Source: Branchipolynoe longqiensis (Eukaryota; Annelida; Polychaeta; Phyllodocida; Polynoidae). Taken from it: DNA of 64,000 bases. This document shows positions 1 to 12,000 of this stretch, piece by piece. The stretch lies in the NCBI GenBank assembly GCA_030323885.1, contig CM059192.1:69938877-70002876 (forward strand). The letters are read 5' to 3'. The position numbers and the translations under genes were made by a program. The notes beneath the pieces are model-generated. The model worked only from the letters and a program-made list of their open reading frames with translations, made no database searches and was not told the origin of the DNA. Position 1 is the first letter of the stretch. Every line of letters starts with the position of its first letter.

Positions 1-439
1 CCACCATGTTGGAAACAGTCCACCAATGGATCAATGCAACCATGAGGAAGCTGATACTAACATGATGTATATAGGTTAATTTGGTTAATTTGTTAGCCAT
101 TTTCTTATTAAATGTATTGTTCAAGGAGTTTTTCAAGCAATTGACTAAGCAGTTACTCGGAAGTAGGACTCAATATAAGAGAAGATATGCTCCAATCATG
201 TTTATTTTATTTTTATTCAATTACTCATACATGCAAACCTAGGTATAGAGACCAAAATCATCATTCTAGGTTCAATAGTACAAAAGTTATGAGGCGTAAT
301 GCGAAAAAAAAGCTTGAAATAGGCAGCCAACTTGGTTTTTGGCGGCCATTTTTTTTTTTTTAATCTGAGAGTTTGACACTCGAACCAAAATGGTTCTATA
401 GACCCTTACCTTCAAATTGGTACTGAAAACGAAACTTTT

Positions 440-1005
440 GCATCAATTTGAAATGACTGAGTGCCCGGGCACCCCACTATTGGGGCGACCTACCTCCTCA
501 TGGCTGGCAGCTCCATTCAGGAGATCAAGACTCAGGGCGACTGGGCCAGTGACTGTGTATATCTCTACCTCCGCGTTCCATTGCAGGAACGCATCGCAGA
601 CAATCTCCGGGTTGCCAACTTGCTAGCAGTTGTTGGCACCCCGGCTTAGCCTCCCGTTGGGATCGGGCCATTTTCTGATCTACTTTGAGTTGGGTTCTGT
701 TTGGGTCTTGTACTGCCAACTCAAATCGCATACCTCTCTCTCTATCACTGCATACGTAAGAATTATTGGATAGTGATAATCCCATTATCGCATGTATAAG
801 CTCTGGAGTCCCTCCCCGCCTACCCCCACTCATGGGGTGGAGGGGTCCGGCTCCCCCTCGTCGGCCCCCTGCGCGGGGCGTTACACGCTACTCGCTCGGA
901 AGTTTTTTTCCAATAAAGGAGTTGGGGTTTTGTACCACCAACTCAAATCGCATACATGTCTCTCTATCACTGCATACGTAAGAATTATTATATATATATT
1001 ATATT
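440..1005 (+). mobile_element. 3' remnant of a tyrosine-recombinase (Ngaro/PAT-like) retroelement
   Basis: A 62-codon open stretch at 461-649 resembles the C-terminal part of DIRS-order tyrosine recombinases: GATYLLMAGSSIQEIK followed by QGDWASDCVYLYL, the latter matching the conserved GDW...YL segment with the nucleophile Tyr region. The preceding HxxR box is degraded (HPTIGAT, no Arg), so it is dead. Downstream, a sequence ending in CAACTCAAATCGCATAC then CTCTCTATCACTGCATACG occurs twice (about 709-765 and 932-980), as expected for the split direct repeats at the 3' end of Ngaro/PAT elements. The upstream RT part is absent. Confidence 0.55.
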
Positions 1006-1009
1006 AGGT

Positions 1010-1630
1010 CGACCATTGTAATCTACGTTACGTTACTGTGAAGTAAATATAATTAACTTTGGTGATCTGATGAGAGAACCTGTGTTTGCAACAAATATAA
1101 CCATCTAATGCTTCACTTTTAATCTTGCCTTATTTGTGGGCTCCCGTTTTGAATCTTTGGAGACTGCGCAAGTTTCTGACCTCACATGGTTGGACATTGC
1201 TTTCCTGATACACCTCTGAATTGTGGGGTTCGGTCTTTACCACAACTGGTCCTATCGCTGGTATACCAGGTTCTACCTTTATCCTAACTGGTTTGGCTGC
1301 GCTCGGCTCTTCCTTGATGACTACCTGTGTTGGAGGTGGTGGTGGACAAGCCTCTGTTTTCAGCTCATCTTGTTTGCTAGGGGACTCTGACTTTGGCTCC
1401 ATCTTGATCCCTCGAGTGTTTTTCTGACCAGTTGGACACAGGCTGCGGTTGAGACAAGTGCTACACCTGGGATATACTGCCTGACAGATCTGTTGGCCAA
1501 AGCCAACCAGAAGCAGACCTACATCATCCCAATGTTTCCTGTGGAAAAAAAATGATAATAATAAAAGATTTATAAACACATATAGTACAAATAACAGAAA
1601 GCTGCTTGACATGTTCTCAATATAGATATA
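1010..1630 (-). repeat. Distal copy of a duplicated block carrying an NTHL1 last exon
   Basis: About 620 bp matching 5408-6075. Similarity extends past the coding exon on both sides: the downstream GTCGAC...TTAATTAACTTTGGTGATCTGA segment and the upstream GCTTGACATGTTCTCAATATAGAT segment are shared. The block was therefore duplicated as genomic DNA with flanking intron and 3' sequence and is not a retrocopy. Confidence 0.85.
1130..1538 (-). CDS. NTHL1: NTHL1 distal alternative last exon (copy of exon 5)
   Basis: A second last exon about 4.4 kb downstream of the first. It has a good acceptor (pyrimidine-rich tract then CACAG at 1539-1540). When joined to exon 4, which ends in the first two bases of an Arg codon, it reads [17 protein letters not shown]. 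It then carries a complete C-x6-C-x2-C-x5-C iron-sulfur cluster ([17 protein letters not shown]), followed by a tail with IKMEP, LKTEA, IKEEP, IKVEP and VKTEP motifs. It is 45 nt (15 codons) shorter than the proximal exon, so frame is preserved; spliced to exons 1-4 it gives 443 residues. It could be an alternative last exon or an unexpressed partial duplicate. The intact ORF and splice site favour some constraint or a recent origin. Confidence 0.75.
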
Positions 1631-1649
1631 GACACGCCTCTTCTCCTAT

Positions 1650-2011
1650 AAACCCTAGGAAGGAATATTATAAGGAAAGTGATGGGAAGGCATGCGACCT
1701 ATGGAAGTGGGGTAAGGACTGTGGGTTTTCTGCCACACATGGGTCTTTTACCTGAATGCTATGTGCATATTTGCGTGTGGCACACATATTATGTAAATTC
1801 AAGCTTGTGCTTCCACCTAAAGAACAGGACTTCCTTAAGAAGTGCAAGTTCTTCAACAAAAAGACTGCCTCACATGCACCTACTAGTAATGCCTCTGTAA
1901 GTTTGTTTATTCCCTCCCCTGAATTTGCGCAATCTTTTAACAGGGTACAATTACTGCCCAAGAAGCCTAGATTACCCTGGGTGATTCAACGCTATTAGCC
2001 GGAGAAAATTC
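1650..2011. other. Unassigned stretch between the NTHL1 duplicate and the LINE fragment
   Basis: Short open frames on the plus strand show no family I recognise. It may be the degraded 5' part of the LINE that follows. Confidence 0.3.
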
Positions 2012-2720
2012 ATGACACAAGAAATGTCAATAAAGGTCTTCAAAAGAATGGTACACTCGTACTTTGACTACGGAGACACAATATACATGAGAGCAAAGCA
2101 AGAACTGCTCAACAAGCTGCAAATCCTACAAAATAAAGCATTAAAAATATGTCTCAATGTGGACAGAATGCACCCCACCTATGAGCTGCACATTCAAACC
2201 AAAGCAAAATTGCTTAAAGAAAATAGACGACTAGTACACCTCAAAACACTCGCATTTGGGTACAGTCGCGATAGGAAATACCAAAAGCAACCAACCCGAC
2301 ATACACAAATAAACAATGCACCACTAATAAAACAAATAAGGAGCCGCATAAAGGCCAATGAAAGGAGCACATTAGAAATGGCTGCTAAGGCTTGGAACGC
2401 CCATTCAGTAAAAGAAAGACAGATCCCTGATCTAAACACATACAAAAAATATCTCTGTAAAAAAGGGAGCTGCCCCAAGGGAGAAACCTGGATCACCCTC
2501 AGTAGATAACAAACAACCACAAACCATCAAAAACAGAGATTCCCAATCTGAAAAAATACAAAAATATATATGTAAAAAAGGGAGACCCTGAAAACACCCT
2601 GGGGCAAAACCCCAGAAGGGCATGTGATAGGTCACGGCCCATAAACTGGGCTGGACCACCCTCAGTAGATAACAAACGGCTACAAACTATGTACAAGCCT
2701 ATAGATGTAGAGTAGGCTAG
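2012..2720 (+). mobile_element. 5'-truncated non-LTR retrotransposon (LINE) fragment, RT C-terminus
   Basis: The open frame 2012-2509 (165 residues) matches the C-terminal end of LINE reverse transcriptases after the palm: FKRMVHSYFDYGDTIY, then LLNKLQILQNKALKICLNV, a signature region of jockey/CR1-like ORF2 proteins. Endonuclease and catalytic RT motifs are missing, as in a typical 5' truncation. The 3' region to about 2720 contains an imperfect internal duplication: a segment with TGTAAAAAAGGGAG and CACCCTCAGTAGATAACAAAC occurs twice. The clade is not determined. Confidence 0.65.
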
Positions 2721-2759
2721 TTCATAAGTAGTAGTAGAACAAAAAAATAAAACCAAAAA

Positions 2760-4190
2760 ACTAATGAAAGGAGCACCCGAGCTTACATGCTATGGACAGT
2801 ATAAACACAGCATCAACAACAACAAACAAACAAAAAATGATACTTAGTATCACTAGAATCAGCAGAACTGTATCTATAATTTGCTTGTACTATAAAAATT
2901 TAGACAACTAAAATTGTGTTCCAACTACCATTCATGACACATGGAATTCAGTTATATGCCTTCACAATGTCTTCAATACACTCCACATGACAAACACAGC
3001 ATTCACTGCTCACAAACAGAACATTACTATGTAGTAGAAATCAGTTACAGCAACATCATCCACTCTGGAGCATTTGAAATAGTGTTTTCAGCTCGCCGGT
3101 TGCCAAATCGGTCTCACTTCTTCAGCTTATTGATTTGTGTGCCATGAATGAATTGACTATTTGTTATGCTGATTTAATAGAAAAAAGCTTGCTCTTCAAT
3201 TTGACAGGTGTTGAACCTGGAATTTTTGTCTTTGTCATAGTGAAATCTTGTCTTCAACTTTTCCTTTAGAATTTTGCCTCACTTCTATCACATGTATCTC
3301 AACATGTTTGGTCTCAAAATGAGGCTCAAACTGTCTTCTTTTCTGCCAACGTTAGATAATTTTAGTACCTGTTTAACACACCAATCACTGCCACACAAAA
3401 AACATGGGAATTCATGGCCAACTCCTGCCAGGTCACTGCCCAGTCACTGACGGCAGCCTGTTTGGAGTAGCTAATGATAGTGTTTTGAACTTGGGTAGTC
3501 TTTTGAGCATACGTAGGGATAGTGTTTTCAACTTAACAGTAGTGTTTTGAACTTAAGTTAAACTTAATTTCTATATGTATTTATTCATTGTGTAAAGTTA
3601 ATTGTCTCCTCAACCTATAACGGGCATCTGCGTAAATTGAACTACTTGTTTATTGCTGTGGATTTCATGTATTAGCATTAAGAAACCGGGTCTCTATCGC
3701 CCAAAAGCTGTATATGATTGCTCAACTTCGCAGGGAGGTTACATACACCTTCTCTATTATATAGATATAAAATAAACAAATGTTTATTTGGTTCGGAGTG
3801 TGCTTGTTTATCTCAGTAAACGAAGTATCTTTGTAAGTATTGACTTATTCTTCAATATAAAAATTTCACAATAAGTGATTACAGACGGAGGGGGGGAAGA
3901 GGATGGAGATCAATGGTAGTGTTGGCGATAATACAGTCGCAATAAGGACAGTTGAATGCTCTCCAGGGAGTCTGTACTGACTCATCAGAGGAGTGGAGCT
4001 CAGACAGTGATTGGAGAGTACTGGATAAAAACTGACTTATGACATTTTCCTGTGATTCTCTAACAGCGCTATGCCTATGGGAGAATATTCACATTTCCTC
4101 AGAAATTCACCTCCATTCAAGATAAGGGAAGCCTAACGGCAGCTGGCCATCGCAAGCCTGAGGCATAGTTAAACACTTCAAGTGTATCAA
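2760..4190. other. AT-rich intergenic DNA, nothing recognised
   Basis: No coding exon or recognised repeat is seen on either strand. A G-rich run lies near 3888-3900. Confidence 0.4.
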
Positions 4191-4197
4191 GAATTTT

Positions 4198-4295
4198 ATG
4201 TTAATAATAATAATAATACATTTATATAGCGCCCGATCCAGCAAGCCGTTCTCAGGTGCTTTACATAACAAACAAATATACAGGAAAATAAATTT
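4198..4295 (+). repeat. (AATAAT)-headed dispersed repeat fragment
   Basis: A short (AAT)n run is followed by ACATTTATATAGCGCCC and a GGTGCTTTACATAA segment. This arrangement is widespread in dispersed repeats of marine invertebrate genomes. Only this copy was noticed in the window. Confidence 0.35.
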
Positions 4296-4534
4296 CACCG
4301 CGTTAATGTTAGGTAATAGATGGAGACAAAAAACATACGATTGGATTGCTTGTTTATTGGAGTTTTACATTCGAGATAGTTCAGAAACGACACAAATCAC
4401 AGATTTACCAGAAATCCATGAAATCGCAGAAATTGTTCACCCATGAATAATACGGAAATGGGTAGTTGGTTTATTCTTACTGCAACCAACAGAGCCTTTC
4501 AGTATGTTTTGGAATTGTGTATCACCATTAAAGT

Positions 4535-4860
4535 TGCATAGCTCAGTGAAATTTATCGATACCAAAACACTATATATAGATTTGATCTGACATATTCAAC
4601 TTAGATATTGGTGCACTCATTTAAACATTTATTGCGGTATAGAAAGAAACACTAATTTCGTGACTAAGTCAATTTAATAGAACCTGTGCCTATGTTTTTA
4701 CAATTTCAATGGACATCCCGAAATTAATTACACGTTTTCGCTTTAAATATCTCCAGAATTAAACATTTATAATAAAAGTTACTTCAAACTAAAGTAAGGT
4801 AGATAATAAAAATCTAGTGTAGTCATCTAAAAAATGTCTACATTCAGAATAGTCTGCTGT
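4535..4860 (-). mobile_element. MITE family A copy (diverged)
   Basis: Shares with other copies the blocks AACTTAGATA-TGGTGCACT, AGTCAATTTAATAGAAC and AAGTTACTTCAAACTAAAGTAAG, in the reverse orientation relative to the copy at 37945. The terminal GCATAGTCCGATG is decayed here. Confidence 0.5.
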
Positions 4861-5407
4861 TAGTAGTTAATACATAGTACATCGAGCAGTTCTTAAAATT
4901 ACATCTAGCTGAGATCTTTTTCGCTTAGTATGTTGTTAGTAGTGTATAATTGCCATAGTATGGATAAATTTGTTGTCAAAGTTAATAAAAAATTAATAGT
5001 ATTTTTTTTCAGTTAACAGTACAATATAATAAAAATCGTTTGCATACCGTTCCCTAATACGAATAACGCAAATATTGCTTTCTTAGGATCATTTTCTCTT
5101 CATGGGAGTTTTAATATGTAAAAAAAATAAAACGGGAAACCAAACATCTTAAACATTAACTAGTACAACTAATGCTAAAATATCAGCGAGAGAAAAGAGA
5201 GTCGAGTTATCATGCCACTCAAAGTCGACTAATCTTATACAGACACCAAAACTGATACAATTCTGACTTGGTAGGCTGTAAGCCTAAACCAGGATATCTA
5301 CAGCACTTCATGTTCTTATATGGTCACCCATTCAAATACTGATATGGCTCAATGTTGCTTAAACTTGCATAGTCTGGTGGTTTGGGGTTTCTGTCATTTT
5401 CTCTATT

Positions 5408-6075
5408 AAGTCGACTGTTGTAACCTATCTTACCTTACTTTGAAGTAACGTTAATTAACTTTGGTGATCTGACGAGAGAATCTGGGTTTGCAACCCGATG
5501 TTTCGATATAGCAAATAAAACTATCTAATGCTTCACTTTTAACCTTGCCTTATTTGTAGGCTCCCGTTTGAATCGTTGGAGACTGCGCAAGTTTCTGACC
5601 TGACATGGTTGGACATTGCTTTCTTGATCCACCACTGAACTGTGGGGTTCGGTCTTTACCACAACTGGTATTATCACTGGTGCACTCACAGACTTTGTTA
5701 GCAGTATACCAGGTTCTATTTTTATCCTAACTGGTTCGGATACACTCAGCTCTTCCTTGATGACTACATGTGTTGGAGGTGGTGGGCAAGCCTCTGATTT
5801 CAGCTCATCTTGTTCGCTAGAGGACTCTGACTTTGGCTCCATCTTGATCCCTCGAGTGTTTTTCCGACCAGTTGGACACAGGCTGCGGTTGAGACAAGTG
5901 CTACACTTGGGATATACTCCCTGACAGGTCTGTTGGCCAAAGCCAACCAGAAGCAAATTTATGTCATTCCAATGTTCCCTGTGAAAAAAAGTATAATAAT
6001 AATAATAATAAAAGATTGATAAAACACGCATAGTAGAAATAACTGAAAACTGCTTGACATGTTCTCAATATAGAT
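5408..6075 (-). repeat. Proximal copy of the duplicated block carrying NTHL1 exon 5
   Basis: Partner of 1010-1630. A family A MITE fragment (TGCATAGTCTGGTGGTTT) lies immediately downstream at 5345-5410, adjoining the duplication edge. Confidence 0.85.
5525..5978 (-). CDS. NTHL1: NTHL1 exon 5, proximal last exon
   Basis: The acceptor is TTTTTTTTCACAG. The exon opens by completing Arg then [16 protein letters not shown], followed by the Fe-S cluster [17 protein letters not shown]. The tail has SUMO-consensus-like motifs IKMEP, LKSEA, IKEEL, IKIEP, VKTEP and FKREP before the stop at 5525-5527. Compared with the distal copy it has a 15-codon insertion containing KSVSAPV. Confidence 0.9.
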
Positions 6076-9000
6076 TTATTGCTGTTGTTAAATAGATATT
6101 CCACATGCTTTACAAAAAGTGTTATTTGAATTTATAACATAAATTCATGAGTCAATACAGTTCATGCATAGTCCAATGACAGCATCACATTTTCGAAACC
6201 ATGTCAGTTATCTAGATTTGATTCCACATATCTAACTTAGGTACTAGTGCTTTTACTAAGCATTTTTTGCTTTTACTAAGTCAATTTAATTAAACCTATT
6301 ACTGCTGAAGCCCATGGTGTCGGAGCTTTGACATACACACACAAATCTACTTTGCATTTTAATTATCACCATACTTTGCCAATTAAAATAAGTTATTTCA
6401 AACTAAAGTAAGATGGATTAAAACGATCAACCTAATATATTTCCCCCCCCACCCAAATAAGATAAAACTCAAAACCATCAGACTATGCAGCTGCAAGTTT
6501 AACATAGAGGTTCTACACAAATTTAAACGCACGTATTCATCATCATCATCATGCTGTCGGTCGCGATGCGACAAAGACTGCTTTCATTACTTGACTGCCG
6601 CTCTCCATTGTACGGTTGTACATTTCATGAAAGCTGCCTGCAAAAGTGTTGAAGTGCTGCTGGCTTTTGCAAGTTACCAGCGGCACTCTCTCGGGGAGAA
6701 AATAGAGGTTTCACAACGGCAAGAACATGTCAAGACAGGCGCAAAAATATTTGTCCCTGCAGTGGCTGGTCAGGAGATGTTGGGAGTTCCATACATTGAA
6801 CGCACATATTACTATATAGAATTCAGCCCCGACTGTTGCTCCAGAGTGGAAGGAATATGTTCTAGAGTGCACGAGTACGCTAGCTGAGACGGGCTAACCG
6901 TCCACGTTCTGAAATTTGGACCAGCATAGTATTATGGCATTTTATAGACTAAGCTAACCATCCTTGCCATATATTAGTAATGCCGAGCGCCAGGCTAGGT
7001 AGCAGTAGGTATAAACTTTTTAAGTAATTGGCTTGACTCGGCTAAGATTCAAATGTCGGACCTTACGGGAAGCCTGCGCTCTCACTGATTCAGCCACCGC
7101 GTCCGGAGTTGTCTGAAAAATAGGAGGTGCCGTAGATATCCTGATACGGGCTTATAACCTTCGAAATTAGTAGTAGACAAGTTGGTGGTGGAACTGAACC
7201 TACCGTGGCAGCCATGCCTCAAGGGCGACTCTAGTGTTCTCCGGGGTCTTGGTCGGCTTACGGAACCAGCCGAGCCGGTTTGTGATCCGGTGAACATGGG
7301 TGTCCACTCCGATACCAGTCATCTCATTCCATGCACTCTTCATTGTGAGGTGTGCCATCTTCGGCCCTACCCCTGAGGACAACACAATCCACAGAATTAA
7401 TTTGTGTAAAATAGACATCTTAAACTTATCTACATATAAATAATGTTCAAATATACATAAGAAACTTATTTATTTTGGCCACATCATTTATCGTCATCAT
7501 CATCATCATCATTCGTCAGAGTTCAATATACCGTACATTGTTGGAAGGGAAGGTGAATGGCAGCAGAGGGAGAGGGAGACCAAGAACATCATGGTTTACA
7601 AATATTTCACAGTGGACAGGCTTGAATTATTCACAGTCTATCAGAACAGCACACCATCGGGACAAGTGGAGAACCATTGCATCCAACCCTCGACTAGAGG
7701 ACGGAACTACTGATTGATTGATACATTATCTACATATAAATAATGTTCAAATATACATTATCTACATATAAATAATGTTCAAATATACATTATCTACATA
7801 TAAATAATGTTCAAATATGTATCACAGCAGGAACTGTTTGTTCGTTGTTTTTGTTGTTTTACGTCCTAGCAACATCTATGGTCATATCAGGACAGGTACC
7901 GACTTGTGACAGTGCGCACTCATGGCTACTTTATAGTGCTGCCCCACTGGGAGACAATGACCTGATGTCCCACTCAGTCACATTATCATGACACCGAGCA
8001 AACTAGCCCTCGCCATATCCTAATAATGCCAAGTGCCTGGCTAGGAAGCAACAAGTATCAATTTTCAAGTAATTGGTTTGACTCGACCAGGGTTCGAACC
8101 CATGAGTTTGGATCCCACGATCTACCAAAACAGGAGACTGATGCTCAACTCATAAGGGCCAACCCGTCTGGTTCGCTCTTTAGGACCTTGTTGAAGGTAA
8201 TCGCTGATTAAAGACAATTTGAAAGATTACTTATCTATAACTAAGGAAACGTATGTTGTCTATGCATGGGAAAGTATAAAGATGGTGTTGAAATAAATAT
8301 TGATTAGGTAGAAATTTTGCTAAATGCAATTTTCTAGCACGACAGCCATGCTTGTCATATTAATATCAAAACATTACCCTACATGGTAAATATAGCTAGA
8401 TTTTACCTGGTAGTTTGCAGAGATCCTTTATGGTATTGGGGATGTCGCCGTTATACTCGTCCTTCAGGATCTGCGTTGTTCGTTTGATATACTGAACCTT
8501 GGTCTGAAATGGTAATTCTTCATTATTACCATGCACTTTACCTTTAGTGTTTGATATAAACATGACACACCACTAGTTTATTCATCCAACTATCGTGACA
8601 TTCGAGCAATTTAACATTTAAGATATGAATTTTTTAAATGGGAATATAAAATAAACTGAAACTTAGTCTGGAATGATAATTCTTCATTTTTACTAAGCGC
8701 TGTACATTCAGTGTTCGATATACATATAACACCCCATTAGTTTATTGATCCAACCATGGGGACCTATAGGAATTTTCTTTTTTAAAGGGAATGCAAAAAT
8801 AAATAAGAGGAAACAAAGAAATTGGAAGAGGGAAAAATTACATTATAATTTATATTGATATTATCACTAACCTTCCAGAAACCAACAGGGTAAATGAGCT
8901 GTCCCAGGAGCGCATCAGATGTGGCCAGAATGGTGTCTGGGTTACAGCCATGTGTGCGGAGTTTCATCATGGCTGCTGACGTCACCTGGTCACGTGTCTG

Positions 9001-12000
9001 ACTGGACAACATAAGGCTCAACAGAGACTGGTACCGAAACACCTGTGAAAATACAAGTTCAAAGCAATTGACCATGTTGGTCCGAGGCTAACAGGGGTAA
9101 TTTGCAAACGAGGCTGTTCTATTCTTAGCTTTACTCGGGCACTGTCACTCTCCTTTCCTCATTCTGGCCCCCCCCCCCCCCCCCCCCCCCTGTGGCTCCT
9201 GTTGTACACTTCGCTTCCCCACCCTCCCACCTCTTGACCAGGGATGAAAGTGGTCTCCGGGAAAAAAAGCGGAAATGCTGATATTCTCCCATAGGCTTAG
9301 CATTGTCAGGGAATCCCTGAAAATTCCAGGAAGTCGGGTTTCATACATATTGGTATACACTGATGGTGCTGCAGCTTGAAAGAACGCATTGGTTGGTTGG
9401 TTGTTGGAGTTTTACATCCTGGCAACATCTAAGGTAATATCAGGATGGGCGCAAAGTATTAGTATACACTTATAGCTACAGGAAAAATCCCGGAAATCCG
9501 CGAAATCGCGGAGATCTTTCATCCCTGCTTGACTAAGGGTTGAGCGCTGACCTACTGCTCTTCACACCCTGTTCTCCAATCTTGCTCAGGACTAAAAAAA
9601 AAAAACACCTGAAATGGTACAAAGTAAAATAAAAACAAGTTCTGTTCTGCTTAGACATTTTTAATACACTGTCATGGTAAACACATGTAGGCCTAGTTGA
9701 GCTTTCAGTTGAATCAGATTTTAGAGTAATTTTAATGTTTTCTTGTTCAATGTCTAGATAGAAAGTGTCTATGACCTTCTCTACCTTCCTATCATGCCTC
9801 CGACCATGAATACCATGTGCATGGTTAGCTTTCTTTTTCCTGTACACTGCCATTCTATATTTAAAAAATTTAAAACCTCCCGCCCGATCTGGAAAAATGG
9901 TAATGTGTGGACGCTAAACAAGTTTTTTAATTTGTTGTATTTCGCATAATAGCCACATGCATTATACTAGAGGGAGTGGACGTGACGTCAACACTCAGCG
10001 GTTAGCCATCTTGGATTACACTTAATACCACCTATGGCACCCCCTGTCTTATACCAAGAACACTGGACACCGCCGGGCTGACCTATTTGGCGACTGCCAA
10101 AGTTTGTGGCGCCACCCAGCGGGTACTGCCCAAACCGTTCTAACTCTTTGACAGAGCATCCAAAGTGTCAACATACTGCGCTTTAGCATAGATTGATGTG
10201 AGGCTACATGATAAAAAAATGCTTCCCCTCCAACAAAAAACATTTTCCCCCGAACTTTTGAGGCCAAACTGCTCAAAACAGTCACAAATAAACCAACAAA
10301 TCGGGAAATAAACACAATGTAAGCAGTTGCAAGCCTTTCATATGTAATCCAATATGGCCACCGGAAGTTGTCTCGTGATGTCATTACACCCCCTCTATAG
10401 ACTACATCACGGTTCCAACGGCACGGTGCATTGTGGGATGCGTCAGAGCAAAACAAAGCAGCGAGAAGCACATGGCACATGCTAATACACTGGGTGCAGC
10501 TATGAAATGTGCTAGTTTCAGCTCATCTCAGCTCTTGTTTGAAACATAAGCCCCGTTCACACTGGGGAGTTAAGTCGGCTTAACTAGTTCGCCTCCTTTA
10601 GTTCGACTCAAATTGGTCGTGTGGACGTGATGTTGGGGCGACTTAGGCATGAGCCGATTCACCAAGTTTGCTTCAAGTAAACCACCTCTCGAGGTAGTAT
10701 AGATGAAGCAAACTAGCTTAAGTCGGCCCACCTTGCTTGTGTGGACGGTAGCGGTTTACTTGAAGCGGATTAAGCACGTCACACTATATAATATAATTTG
10801 GTCTATGAACCGGCTAGAGGTGTACAGATATTTTTTTCATGATATATTTTTAGGTTTTCACTGGCCAGCAGAAGTTTTTATCGTTCCAAAACAATACGAT
10901 TCAGTCCATACATATTTAGGTCGAACCCACACTCTCTCGTGGCGACGTCGATTAAGCGAAACTGGTGCTGGTTAGTATGGACTCGCTCATGCGCAGATAT
11001 TGATTTCCGCCTTAAACCGCCCCAAGTACTGCATGTGTTTGCCTCCTCTAGTTCACCTTATCTAGTTCGGCCTAAAGTTCTGTGTGTGAACGGGACTACA
11101 GAATACCAACTAAAAAAATATATATAATAAATTAAGATATTAATCTTTTATCCAGCATTGCATTTACATCAATATAATCAGCACATCTTATGCCATGTGC
11201 ATTTAGATTTAGACAAATCTAGGCACTCAGACTAGTGTTAGAGCCATAGGCAGAGTCAGTTTTATTTATTTTATTCATGTTTTTATTTATATTCTATGGT
11301 TAATGACATATGTAGAAATAGAAAAATGAGTAGGGTTAATCAGATATCGGTTATATATTTCTTTGAAACAAGTTTTTGTTGACACATTAATATTTAGAAC
11401 AAAAATTACTTCTGACTAATCAATGGTGATGTAAACACCAGCCTGTAAAGTGACTGAAATTGTATGTTTCTTAGCTCAAAATGCTTAATTATGGAGAGTT
11501 GTATCTTAAACATATTCATTATATTATTATATTGCATCCTTTCGTCCATGTTTGTGCCAAATTGTTATGTATTTCTTTTTATTTTGAATAAAATGCCAGT
11601 TTTTCCCTACGCGTATCGGCAAACTCAATGGCCGTACGCCTTTGCTTTGCTCCCATCGCCGTTTTCAGCGCATGCGCAGTCGGAACCGTGATGTAGTCTA
11701 TTACTTTACTGCCATCTTGGATTACGAGCACCCTCCCTAGCCAAGTTGTGAATGCATGCAGATGCAGTAAAACAAGAGATTTCTTGTGTTATGGGAGGTA
11801 CTGAGCAGTTTACATCCAATGACATTGGCAATGTGTTTACTAACAGCACTTTAGCAACAACTTCTGTAAGTTCTGAGGCCAAACTGCTCAAAACAATGAC
11901 AGATAAACCAACAAATCAGTAAATATGCACAGTGTAGGCAGCTGCAAGCCTTCTGTATGTCATCCAATATGGCCACCGAAAGTTGTCTTGTGACGTCATT

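Noticed and set aside
10049..10480. 143-codon minus-strand open frame
   Set aside because: Lies wholly inside dispersed repeat family C and the TIR element end; no domain, and other copies do not keep it open.
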